64,000 nt of DNA from Dipylidium caninum (lineage: Eukaryota > Platyhelminthes > Cestoda > Cyclophyllidea > Dipylidiidae). Both the position numbers and the translations under genes were made by a program. The DNA is taken from NCBI GenBank assembly GCA_017562135.1, contig QEYB01001046.1, positions 3,720,001 to 3,784,000 of the forward strand, read 5' to 3'. This document shows, one piece after another, positions 49,846 to 63,446 of this stretch (within the stretch, counting starts at the first letter, position 1; every line of letters begins with the position of its first letter). Below the pieces are notes generated by a model. The model was not told the origin of the DNA and did not search any database. It saw only the letters and a program-made list of their open reading frames with translations.

Positions 49846-52677
49846 TTATCTAATAAAATCAGAAAGTAAAAAAATCACCACTTGATAGCTCGCCTGTGGC
49901 CTGCAAACATTTCTTGTTTCCCTTTCTCCAGAGCTGTCAGAGGATGCAGGATGGCGAGTGGTCTGAGTTTGACCAACAGTACGTCGGCTATCAAAATTGA
50001 AAAGTGTTCGGAAAGTGCCATGACCAAACTGGAGGATCCCATGACCAAGAGAGAAGATAATTTCACCCACACCCCGAACACCGCTCCATAAAAAGTTCAG
50101 CAGTTGAGAAAAAGGGTCTAAATAGAAAAGTATGACATAAAAGTTGAGATGTCAAACTGTTGTTTGTAAATGCAAGTCTATTCGCATTGGCTAGGTGATA
50201 ATAGTTCGAAAATTTACCCTCTTGGACTTGAAAAGTGTTAAATGAACACATTTCTATCGACTCCTAAGGGGAAAAGCTAATAAACATAAGACACCAAGGA
50301 GGAAATTATGGGAGTCTAATGGTAATAAAGGTACTAATAGATCGTCGGGTAAAAGGGACTGTGCTGAAAAGGTCATATAATGTTGATAAACCTCCAGCCA
50401 CGATGAGCGACACGAATTGTAGAAAAAAGGGAAAGTTGAAATTGGCTTTTGAGATGTTCTAAACCCTCTCAAAAGTCCATCAAAAATCAGTCAATCGACA
50501 CGGCGAAATGTACATTTGGGTGATTAAAGCTACTTGAAACGATATGATTTTAAAAAAACTCATTCAAGCAAAATTAAGTAACCCACTATATGAGTATTTT
50601 TCCAGATTAGAGTCAGGTTTACGCTGGTTGCACCAAAGTGTGAGGACAGCAGAAGGCCAAAGGTTGAGGTCTCGCAGAGTTTTAGAGATTTCGTCGTCGG
50701 AAGAAAATTGGCGCAATTGGTTTGGGTGTATCTGGCGAAAGGTGAAACCACGGGAAATAATTTTAGCGAAAGAAGCACGTGTGGCGTCGCTGAGGGGAAC
50801 TGCTGTCTCTGAAGTCTCCGTCACCAGCACTTGAGAGATGATGTATTGTCTCACCTCGACGCCCAGGTGTGCCTTAGCTGAAAACACGCCGATCATGTAA
50901 GCGCCATCGGGCAACCGCAGTTGAAGACGCACCTATCATAGAGTCAAGGAGCAAATGTAACTATACCATTAACGACTCCTTTAATCATTGATGGACTCTA
51001 GTTTGTCATACGCCGTCGAAAGAAAATGCGGGAGTGCAGTTGTATATTGTAAAAACTAGGAAAAAGACTACCTCATTGGAATTAGTAGCACTATTGGGAA
51101 CAGTGGAAAGCTTTATTGGCTCGGTGATCTTCGATGCAGAAGCGAGACGATCACGGCGGTCCATCTCAATTTGGGCTAGAATGCGCTGCCGGGCGGCTTG
51201 ATTTTCTTCCCTTTCTCGTTTCTGATCTTCCAAGAGCTCGCAAATCTCCTGCTCTTGCTTACGGCGCTAAATGAAATCGAAGTGAAGATTCAGTCTTCAA
51301 AGGCACACTTAAGTAATTCTCGAATCGAGTATTAGAAATAGTGATTAAATTTGCCAGTGGTTGATTCTATCTAAAAGACTTTTAAAAGGAATTTTGCGAA
51401 AATTCCAAACGCATACAACTCAAATGTCGATGGTTGCATGGGAACATGCGTAAGAAACGCAAAACCAAAAGTTCAAATTCCGGATTGTATTCCTAAGGAA
51501 TTTTATGTTGCAGTTGATAAAAAACACCAGAGATTGGATCGACGAAACCTCACTAATAATTACCTTAAATTCAGTCATACTGCGTCCGAGATTTCGTCGT
51601 CTCAATTCCGACTCATGGGTATCGTGAAGAGCCTTCGTGACCTTCGCTCTTCTATTTTCCTCCAATAGTTGACGAGCATACTCGACTCGCTCGTTTAGAC
51701 TGCTCCCCGACTGAGAAGTAGGAGATTCTGATGAAGCACTATGTGTATTTCGGGCAGGTTGTATTTCCTCATTAATTGATTTGCAGGAGCACTGGCTATT
51801 TTCGGTACAGTCGTCCGGTATTGAACACAAGACAGAAGCTTCAGACTCAGTTGAGGCAATAAAAGGGTCCACCTCAGTCAAGACTTTTTTATTATTTCCC
51901 ACAACCTCCGATAAATGTTGAAATCGTCTATGATCCCCAACTGAAGAACTGTCAGCGTGAAAAGCAGAAGTCGTAGATGAAATAGAATTATAAGAATTGA
52001 TTGCGTTGTTTGATGAGCCTTCCTTGAAAGAGTCCATTTGATCTTGATCAGCCTTTTGATTACTTTCTTCTGCGACACAAGGGTGATTATTTTCTGGAAA
52101 ACAGAATACCAGATAACTTCACTTTTTAAAGACCGCAGAAAAACACTTTATAACTATCTTACCAAATGATGTGATATTCCCTGCCAGCCACAGTAGGATA
52201 TTATCCTTGGAAAAATCTGTAGATTTCACGGCCAAGACCAAACCAGATGGTGAAATAATATGGATGCAGGGCAAAGAAGGTACTTGGTAGACAGATTTAA
52301 ATTGTTCATAAGGCACCGAACCCGTTTGAAGCTTCAAACCTGTTAAATTACGTCACACTTTAAGAACATGAACTTTGATGGAGGGAAATTATGTAACGGT
52401 CTCTAAGACGGGAATTCAGAAAGAAGTGGGCCGGCAATAATCCATACCTAACTATTACACCTGATAATTACCGACTTACAAATCAAACTGCGACATTGAT
52501 CAATGATGTCCGCAGCGTCGAATGTCGCAGAAACCTTGTTTGAAACTCGTTCACTGTCTGAACATAAGACTCGGCCAGAAATACTATAGATGTACCTTGT
52601 GAAAGTACGAGAAGAAGCTTCTTTTCGCATTTCACCTTCTTAATGCACTGGCTTATGTCGCCAGAATACCATTCCAT
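49846..52677 (-). CDS. UBXN4: UBX domain-containing protein 4 (erasin)
   Basis: UBXN4 is an ER-membrane adaptor that recruits the p97/VCP ATPase for ER-associated degradation. Seven phase-consistent exons: 52596-52677, 52480-52557, 52163-52339, 51564-52093, 51072-51266, 50623-50932, 49846-50117 (TAA); 547 residues. The N-terminal thioredoxin-like part starts MEWYSGDISQCIKKVKCEKK and includes YEQFKSVYQVPSLPCIHIIS. A long acidic Ser-rich linker precedes a charged coiled coil (ERVEYARQLLEENRRAK; RILAQIEMDRRDRLASA). The UBX domain runs VRLQLRLPDGAYMIGVFSAK to LRDLNLWPSAVLTLWCNQ. The last exon encodes the hydrophobic ER hairpin (LLNFLWSGVRGVGEIIFSLG) and a polar tail. The exon 2 donor is set at T|GTAAGT because only that phase joins exon 3. 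First intron 38 nt. Confidence 0.91.
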
Positions 52678-54892
52678 CGGCGGTTCTTGATCAGACGTTC
52701 AAAGATGGGAGGAGTAACTGGAAAGCACGGAGTTGATCATTGATCTTGGAAATAATCAGCGTGCTATGGATACTATACCATAGGCCAAAAAATATTGGAA
52801 AAGACAAATATGCGCGAAAGGCACACACGCGAATCTTTGAGGCAATAAAAAGACGACGCTTACCGCACCACCAGGAGTGTATCAACAATGGCGGCAAAAT
52901 GGAGGCGTTGATTTTGATCGACATAAGAATAATATATTCGAATTTTGTATATTCGTACTACAGCAAGGATCGATATATATATATATATATTTATATATTC
53001 TTAAGCTTTGAAATAGTGTTATCGAGGAGCTGCAATGGAATGTTGTATTGATGCACATTTGCGGCTATTGAGTCGTGGGAAAAAAAGATTATTCAGGCCA
53101 GTTGGCAACTCGAATGTTTGAGCACAGAAGTGAGAAGGTGTTCATATAAATGGAAAAATAGAAAGTCTTAACTTTGGAATTAGTGACCTAATTATCAGGG
53201 TCCTTCATTTCCCATCATTATGTTCTTAGTGGTCGATTACCTCAGTTCCTGTTTAGTTCAAGCACGCTATCCTCCAATTTTTTTAATAGAATATTTACAA
53301 TACGGTGGCTTTGTGACCTGCTGGCCTGAAAACGTACATAGAGTAGTTTGTCGGTCTAAATTAGGGCAAAGTTTCGAGGAAAACAATCCCACGGCGTCGT
53401 CCCAATTAATAGCATCCTAATTGTAATCCCCATATGAAACAAGCCCTATTCTTCAAGGAGATATAAAGGTTCGTAGTCGATCTCCGCATGAACCGTAAAA
53501 CACGCATTTTAGGAAAATATGAAAGGTTCACGGATTAATGCTCTTGATTGTTGGGCATTTTAATCGGAAAACTGCACATAACTTCTCATGTAGGAATATC
53601 TCCCGCTTAAGGGAATTATCAAACGTTGTTGGCAAGAGTCGTTCCTTCTCAGGTAACAATTAAAGCTACTTTTGATTTTCGTTATCCTAATCTGTGTTAG
53701 ATTATTTACTACTACCTCTTGCATCACAGAAGTACGCGGATGTCATGAATATATAATGTACTGCAGAATAAGATGACTGAATGCCCACAATATACTATCA
53801 AAAAGTGTCGCGATAGGGCCCAGCACAGCGAGAGACAGATGGTTGGGAAACACGGAAGATACTGAAAGCGCGGTGTGTACGAATGAAAATATAGCTAATA
53901 GCAGTCGGTTCACAACTCAACACATATTTTTTCGTAGAAACAGCACTAGACGCCAAAATTATGGGGGAGGGGGACGCAGAATTTTTTGCTGAGCATAAGT
54001 AACAACTCTAGCAACGAAGACATGAAAGGAAGTAAGGTATTTTAATTAGCCATTGTTTCCTACTGCAAAATCATATAAATATAATATTGAACGCTATCTG
54101 GAGGAGGATTCTCGATGCATTCCTAGGAGGAAGATGTTTTCTTAAATAATACTGAGTCATACAATCTTTTCGCTATTTTCCCAAGAACTAATTAGGTGCA
54201 GAGCAAGCATTCATTACGGTACCGTTGGTAATGATGGTAGTCAATGAGGTCATTCTTCAAATTACCGAAAGAAAAAGTTGTAAAGCTTCGACAAATGCCG
54301 TTGTGTCCGCCATTGTTTCACGGACATGAGACCAATATTTCCAGAGTATACATAATCCCTTCCCGCCTAATTATTAGGCAAGGAGGAGCAGCCTCACTAT
54401 TGGACACCATCTTAGCGCCTGTCATAGCCAACTATTAGCTACGACTAAAGTGAACAGAAGTTTCGGTCTAGGTGTACACCTAGATCGGTTGTAGCCTTTC
54501 GTGTACCATCAGCCAGACCGTTAGCTTCTGCATTGGAACAAGAAATATCAGCATAGTTATTGTTACAATTAGGTGCGAAGGGCTTGCTGAACCCCTCACC
54601 TTTCTGTCAGCTTTGTCCAAAATTAGCGTGAAATATGTGGCACAATGATTTATATACAAATTGCAGTACCCACATAATTTTCATTTTTGCAGTTGCAATG
54701 CGTCAGAGATAAAACGTTACATTTAAACCTCTCCTTTCAAATCAAAACCGTATAATAGCGGCAGCTTCGTCGTATTATTTGATAAAATTTGGGCAACTGT
54801 CAAAAGTTATCTCAACGCGTCATACTTCAAATATTTGTTTGATGCAACTGGTCTACGTTGGTGCTCCTCTAATTTTGCCTGCTCCAGGAGGG
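52678..54892. other. Divergent interval between UBXN4 and DLD
   Basis: About 2.2 kb between two start codons pointing apart. Contains a TA dinucleotide run at 52973-52991. Short open frames (53220-53420, 54244-54438 on plus) have no recognised family. Promoters for both genes are presumed to lie here. Confidence 0.4.
52973..52991. repeat. TA dinucleotide microsatellite
   Basis: Run of alternating T and A, followed by further TATA-like sequence. Confidence 0.85.
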
Positions 54893-57067
<2,175 letters not shown>

Positions 57068-58025
57068 CTTGTCAAACAGTATTAGTATCTGGAATACTTC
57101 GACGGCTAGAATCTGTTTTGCCATCTCGTTGAAGCATTTTTTTCTTGTTTTTGACATCCCGTTGTGTACTATGTAATCAAGTTTAGCTCTCTGAAAAATG
57201 AATTCTATTTTCTTGGATTGGTGAGTCGGGATATACTCACATGATTTAGTCGTGGTTAACTCGTTCGGATTCTGCACTTTCTCTGTGCTAAGTAGGAATA
57301 CTGTTGCCATGATTATCTACTAGTCTGTTCGCTCTCATACTGAAGATTTACCGCTTTTTACCTAAACAAGGAAGCATGACACTCGTGAGATTTATTTTAA
57401 CATATTAAAAGCGCTTCACGGGCATGGTGATTCGGTGTTACTCATCGTTTGCTCTGTTGATGCTTGTTTATCAGGATTAGGTATGCGGATCGTCGCTTCA
57501 GGGCGTTGCGCGATTTCCACTCAACATTGTCTACTTCTTCAGCGTCTCCTGGGGGGTTGGGGAAAATTATATTAGATCTCCTGACAAGAGCTTACTGTAA
57601 TCCAGGTCGGGATTTACCGTCTATAAATTTCTCCATCCATTTAGGCGTTATGCGAGTGTTGTTTTTTGGGATCCTGCTCTCTAGGGAGGCGTAGAACTAG
57701 AGTTGCAGGAGAGGGAGTTTAATTCTCGGTGCAAATGGTGTGGCGGCTAATGTGGGTTGATTTGGTGAATTTGAGTTGTCCCAGTGTCTTATTTCTCGGA
57801 TGAATAGTTCGGTCCACATGGTGGACCGTGGCGTGGTTAAACAAACAAACATGGGAATCGCCTCAAGCAGGCTGACTTACTTGATCTGTAGGCATTAATT
57901 TCATAGCCTGAAATTTGGATGGAACAAAGGGTATTGAGATGTGGGCACCAAAGTAAATCTAGGTGTCAGTGGGTTGCTTATGCTGATACTTTTTAAGCTG
58001 CGGGCAGTATTTGATGGTGTCTTTT
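57068..58025. other. Interval between convergent DLD and ODAD3-like gene
   Basis: On the minus strand a 27-nt stretch reading AMKLMPTDQ is flanked by good acceptor (aaatttcag) and donor (CAA|GTAAGT) sites near 57900. It could be a further 3' exon of the ODAD3-like gene. Otherwise no gene is seen. Confidence 0.35.
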
Positions 58026-61000
58026 CTAAATCCGTGTGATAGTTGATAAGTGGAAGGGGGCACAACCAACCTCCTCCTGTTTCATACTCGAGATTTCCTT
58101 GACCAAATCGTAGTCGTCGAGATCATTATCTAACTGGTCCTGGTAATCCAAACATTGAAGCATAAGGTCGGGTAAATGAATTTCCACCAGATGCTGTAGA
58201 ATAAATGCTGCCTGTTTTTTGGCGCTCTTCTTTGTACTGGGCATCATTTGCAATTTCACATAAATGCTTTCTATGCCCAGGCGGACGTACGTCAACAGTT
58301 GGCTTAATTTGCTCAGAGCACTCTTTGCCGCGATCAAACGCGCCTTCATTGCCTCCACACGTGACCGTGTTCTCCTCAACACTGGATCCCTTTCCATTAC
58401 AGAGAATAATTAGGTGAAAGACTGAATAAAATGTGCGCTGAGGAGCGGCTGTGCATATGGAATCAGTGAGACTCAAGTAATTAGTTGCAGCCTACAGCAA
58501 CACATCAAATCTAATGCATCAAATTCGGTAGCTTGCCGAAATACAAGGGGCTTCAGCAAAGAAGATATACTACAGTTATATTATTCCTTAGTTCATACAT
58601 TTTCACTCCTGGGTTGTGTAGGTAACAATAACCCTGTCGTGCATATGTGGAACACCTTACTCCAAGATTGTAACAGCACTGACGCCCCGTAACTCTCGCA
58701 AGGCTTTCGTTAGCCGGGTCTTTTGGGTTTTAAATAGATTGACCTTCATTTCTGCTTCCCTGGAGCGTTTGCTCAGACCGGTTGTGGACTGCTCAAACTG
58801 AATGAATAACTGCTCTATGTCATCATTGTCGGAAGCGCCGGTCACGGCTTTCAAGTTGCTGTGGATGATTTCGAGTTGTGCCAGCACACCGCGCCCATCT
58901 GATATGGTCGAATCGTCGTTCGTCATTTGTTCGTTTTCCTGCAATGAATCAGTTCATTAAACAAATCAAATCATAATATTCGGCAAAGGGAGAGCTCTGA
59001 CAACAATGCACTTCATGAAAGTGATGCCTACGGCCAAAATCGTTCACTACGAAAAGCGTAAGCTGGGACATTCGATTATCAGAAGACGTATTTCTCATTT
59101 AACAGCGTCCGGCATCATCGAAACATACCTTCTGTGTTTGTGGTCCACCTTAGCCGTATATGGTGGTTTAAGAGACGCTTACATGAGAGCGAGGCATGAA
59201 GGACTGAAGTCAACCAACTTTCCGAGGCGCCCCCGCTTTTCCATCACTCAAAAGTTTGCTATCAATTGTTGATGAGGACAGGGACAGAAATATCTATCCA
59301 GTTAGGTAAAACCTTGATTGTGTCTAGTTTGGGTTCTCATCACCGATTTGAATGGAGAAAAAACCAAAACTGAATTATAATTGCCGTGTATTAAAATGCT
59401 TCAATGTGCACGTACTTCGGATTTCTCCATTTCATCCTCGATCTGAAAATGCGAGAAACCACAATCAGCCATTTCAGTCCACACCAAGTTGTTATGGAGG
59501 AAGGTGAGTGAGAAGTCATGAGGGGATAAAGGTCGGCATTTGGAACTCTTACGACCCGGTGTACATAGATGGTCTTCGATTAGAACGGTGGAAGAGGGAG
59601 AGTTGGTTACTAACCGCACCATAAGGGTTTTCGTGGGGCCGGGATTCTCCTTCAATAAGTTAAGTGTTCGCTTCATATTGAATAACTCTAGTTCTCGCCT
59701 TTTCTGTTGGGCAAATATCAGCTGTTCGTGGGTTTTCAGCTCCATCAGAGTCTTGTCCCTAAGACGGACGGCCTCTGCCCTTTTCTCCTTCAGCTCTGTC
59801 AGCTTCACGCTGCAACGACGGATCTCTGATGCCATGGAATCCAGCGTCATGGAGTAAGTCGAACTATCCTGTACACACAATCGGTACTCATTGAGAATCC
59901 TTCTTCCACACTAACCGACTAGCTCCTCTCGCCTCATCCTCTCTATAAGCACTCGTAGGTCTGAGTGAAATAGACATGCAACACTATGGTTCGCTTGGAA
60001 TGCTGAGGCATGCGTTAAACGTGGATGAACTAATTAAGAAGAGGATGGCGAGAGTAACCGCTTACACTTATCAGTTTGTCTCGGATGGCCTCATAGGCGT
60101 GCTTAATGTGAATTGCTTCGGCTGTTTTAGTGCTTGTCTTATCCAGCTTGTTTTCCATGTTTCGAATAATTTGAACGAGGTTTAGCTCTTGCTCCGTAAA
60201 GTACGAGCCCTCGTTCATGCGATTTCTGATTGCATTCACTTCTGACTCCACTTCCAATAGTTTTTTCAGCTTAGTGCTAGACAAAAACTTGACATTAGAA
60301 AGGACAACGAGTGGCGTGTTGTGGAGAACTGTGATGGGAATGTGTTCCTCACACAAAATTTACCCAGTTGGTAGTTAAAAGTCAATGGATAGGACGATTC
60401 TCTAGGTGATTTTTGAGAGGAACAATTTTCACTTCGTTCAGAAAAAGTGGTAAATTGGTGTCAGCAACTTACGTCGTTTGATATCGAAGAGCATTGAGTT
60501 TCTTCAATTTGCTCGAAACATCATAATCCAGCGCTTCAAGAACTTTCTATCTAATATGGCTACCAGTTTATGCTATCTTACCTCTGCTGGTAGACTGGCC
60601 ACCAGTAAGAAATGATCTTTGCTCCGTTGAAATGCCTGGTCTATTATCAATTCCGACGTCTAAAGATGGAACCTCACATAGGGGAAAGTATACAGTGTCA
60701 GTGTAAATGGGAGTAACGAGACTTGCATCCAGGTGGTCTTTGTATTCGTGACGGAGGTCTCGGATCTCGTTCTTAAGCGCGTAGATTTTAGCCCTTGCCT
60801 CTCTGATTTGACGCGCGTGAGGTTTCCTGGTAGGCCTTAGAATCCCCATCTGAAGGCCGGTTATAACCGTAATTACAATTAATTTGTGCAAAAGTCGTTA
60901 CCGCAGTGCTAAAGATTGGTGATCGAATGACCATTCTCGAAATGTTAACCTCTCTGCCGACCTGGTTCTGCACAGTCGTGTTAGTTGTACAAATTAGCGC

Positions 61001-61118
61001 CTTTATGTTATTTATAAATGGTGTAATGAGGTGACAATAGCTTACCAAGGTGTCTAAGCTTCGTTTTCATTTCTTCAAGCTGCTCCACAGCCGGTTGCTG
61101 TTTGGTGTATTTCGACAT
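58026..61118 (-). CDS. ODAD3: Outer dynein arm docking complex subunit 3-like (CCDC151)
   Basis: ODAD3 is a coiled-coil protein of the complex that docks outer dynein arms on axonemal doublets. Exons: 61046-61118, 60694-60849, 60582-60659, 60473-60546, 60066-60276, 59620-59868, 59416-59442 (27-nt microexon), 58684-58938 and a last exon in 58026-58397. Matches: the GDSKAYQETS motif (relatives have GDRKAF), KNEIRDLRHEYKDHLDAS, ALDYDVSSKLKKLNALRYQT, VQIIRNMENKLDKTSTKTAE, STYSMTLDSMASEIRRC, LEIIHSNLKAVTGASDNDD, IEQLFIQFEQ, and YVRLGIESIYVKL near the end. Two joints are unresolved: inside 60694-60849 the GDSKAY frame and the KNEIRD frame differ, and the phase into the last exon is uncertain. CCDC63/ODAD1 are paralogues; spacing fits ODAD3 best. 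Confidence 0.78.
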
Positions 61119-61816
61119 CGACGAAGCAGGCGGCAGGCGCTCCAGTGTGTCCAGTTGGTGTGTCCGACCGCCTCAGACGTGAGGCAGGCAGGGACGGGTG
61201 TATCGACTGTTTTGAACTGAAAATAGTGGTTCCGTTTGAAATTCTGCCGACGTTCAATAAATCGTCTTTTGTTTCTGAACTTATGCGCTTATCTACTTGA
61301 CGGACAAAAAATAGTCTTCGGCCAGAGATGTCATGTGACTGCGCACAACGGCCGTGATCCCCTGGCCCTCCCGTCCGCCCTCCCGTCCGCCCTCCCGTCC
61401 CCCCGCCACCCCGCCCGCCTGCCCTAGAAGTCAGGTGCTTCGGATGTATGTTAGGAAAGGTGGCCGTCGAAGGCCACTTACGCTACATCCCAACCGGAAA
61501 GAAGTCAATTACCAATTTCTGTCGGTGTCGAAATAATGTTTTTTACTTCTTACTTTGTTGGTGCGAAACATGTGTTCCAAATAACCTACCAAATGGTTGA
61601 CCTTTATGACCGACATTGACGGTGTCATCGTTGACGGCACCGACTACAAACGGAGAATGAAAGCAATGAAATGAATTATGTTGATATCTGTTGTTAACTT
61701 ACGTTTGCGCCTATGTTTTGAGTGTTGCTTTAAGCTCTGCTGAATTTTAGGCTTATAGAAGACTCGGTGAATAAGCGGTTATGTTGCATTTTAGTGTGAT
61801 GAGCCATTTTTTTCAG
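61119..61816. other. Interval upstream of ODAD3-like gene
   Basis: Contains a GC-rich tandem repeat at 61366-61401 and no recognised exon. It separates the ODAD3-like start from the plus-strand gene that follows. Confidence 0.4.
61366..61401. repeat. 12-bp GC-rich tandem repeat
   Basis: Three copies of CCCTCCCGTCCG (the last with its final base changed) followed by further C-rich sequence, in an AT-rich region. Confidence 0.85.
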
Positions 61817-62843
61817 CCGTTCCATTTTTTTGCGTCGACGAAGGTAAATAAGGACGAGAAATTGGCACCCATGTGGTTTTGCTCAAATGCGTGTAGTACA
61901 TCGAAACACAGGAGTAGGTACTTGTGGTGAGTTCAGAGAACGAATGCAAAGTGAAACTTTTGGCACCAGGGTGAATTCAATCGCCCATGTCGTAAAACAC
62001 GACACAGCTGAGATGCCAGCCACCCAATTTTGGGGCAGTTGTGAAGAGGTCAAGCTGTAGACTGACATACTGGCCCTCAGAGTTGCAACGCATTATTGAA
62101 GCTACGTCTCGCTTCATGAAGTAAAGTGACTACAACGCAAAAGACAAATAACGGGTTAAGCTTATAGATGGGGCTAGAAAAATGTACCCTCTTCGACAAG
62201 GGAGTAAGTGCCTCGTGCGAGGATCAAATGAAGAATTAGGCAATTATATAATGGCGTCGCAAAAGTCGTTGCCAACTTCGGTTCGGCTGTTTGCCTTAAT
62301 GAAAATTTTGTGCAAGAATAAGCTGTTAACCCAATAAGAAAAAACATCATCTGACAGTGCTGCGTCGGCCGCACCTATCGCTACATCGATAACGAGGAAG
62401 CGAATGAACAAGAGACGCTGTCTTCGTCACGAAGCGGAACAAGTTGGCTAATACGAGACGATGCAGTGCGCGAGTACCTGGAAGTGTGCGCAGCGCTGGC
62501 GGAGAGGAGGACCGGTCCTTTCCTGAATGGTGGACCAATGGCCTTAAAACGGAAATCGCAGGTGAATCATAGGAGCCAACGGCTCGGGATCTTCGTTTCT
62601 GCCCATGCTTGCCAAGTGGGCACACTTGTCGCGATGCCCAAATTTGACACTAAGAAGTGGATTAAACTTATATAGGATAAACATTATCCCACACCTAATC
62701 TTGCAGTAGATTCTCTGAGTCACAAAGTGCACATTTCTCCACTACAGACGCCCGGACGTGGAGGCATGACTCTAGCTTGGGACGCATGTCTACCCGTCAT
62801 AATCTCCCTCCATTTACTATTACCCTGTTTCGAATCACCCTGA
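61817..62843 (+). CDS. Unrecognised spliced gene, 3' exons
   Basis: Three stretches are bounded by good splice signals and are all whole numbers of codons in phase 0. 61817-61843 (acceptor TTTTTTTCAG, donor AAG|GTAAAT) reads PFHFFASTK. 62358-62561 (acceptor CTGACAG, donor CAG|GTGAAT) is 68 codons with GRTYRYIDNEEANEQETLSS, RDDAVREYLEVCAALAERR and TGPFLNGGPMALKRK. 62748-62843 (acceptor ACTACAG) reads GRGGMTLAWDACLPVIISLH and ends in TGA. AATAAA follows at about 62857. The middle exon has a normal protein composition, but I do not recognise the family. The first stretch is the least certain. The gene's start lies upstream or was missed. Confidence 0.5.
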
Positions 62844-62856
62844 TCGACTAAGCGTC

Positions 62857-62862
62857 AATAAA
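62857..62862 (+). terminator. Polyadenylation signal of the unrecognised plus-strand gene
   Basis: AATAAA about 15 nt after the TGA at 62841-62843. Confidence 0.5.
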
Positions 62863-63026
62863 GAGGTGCGTAAAAGTAAAATTATATTTGTAATGAGAAA
62901 TAAAGGCCCCAATTGAGAAAGGACTACAGTCATGATAGGAGGCAGAAAGGGGAGGGAGGAAGGGAGGGGATGTAAGAAAAAACAAGTTTGACAAATAAAG
63001 CACTGTACAAAAGCTTAATGCTTGGG

Positions 63027-63446
63027 TTAATCAGCGGAAGCCTCTAAAGTCCCATATGCCTTCCCACTGGGAGCATCCGTGCACCCGCCATCACCAGATG
63101 TCAGAGTTTCTGCCACCGCAGTGCGGATGCTCGGCATTAGGCGCTCAATAAGTTCCACCACAGACGTCTGCGAGGGCGCGCTCCCCTCGCAGTGCCTCGC
63201 CATTGCGTTATCGACGGTTGTGCGCGTTGGCGACGAGGAAGAAGAGAGTAAGGAAGGGATAGGAGGCTCGGCATGGAGGAGATCACTTAGTCGCGCCACT
63301 CGCCACTTTAAGTGGGAGCGGAAGAAATCGCGACATTCGCGAATGACATTGCCATCAACGTCAGGGGGAGCCGTACCCAGGTTCTCAATTGCCACGTCCA
63401 TGGCTTTACAAACGTTGGATAGCAAGCTCAGCGCCGAAGCCGATTC
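63027..63446 (-). CDS. Unrecognised terminal exon
   Basis: An acceptor (cttccacctag) opens 139 codons in phase 0 ending in a stop. The translation begins ESASALSLLSNVCKAMDVAI and continues with NVIRECRDFFRSHLKWRVAR, a Ser-rich stretch SLLSSSSSPTRT, VVELIERLMPSIRTAVAETL and an acidic tail. The helical, amphipathic character suggests a folded protein rather than chance. Upstream exons should lie further right, up to or beyond the window end. I do not recognise the family. It converges on the plus-strand gene ending at 62843. Confidence 0.5.
   Translation of the reverse strand, partial: ESASALSLLSNVCKAMDVAIENLGTAPPDVDGNVIRECRDFFRSHLKWRVARLSDLLHAEPPIPSLLSSSSSPTRTTVDNAMARHCEGSAPSQTSVVELIERLMPSIRTAVAETLTSGDGGCTDAPSGKAYGTLEASAD

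Noticed and set aside
59880..59950. Extra ODAD3 exon reading NLRVLIERMRREEL
   Set aside because: Splice sites are possible, but direct joining of 60066 to 59868 aligns without gaps to ODAD3; inclusion would insert residues.
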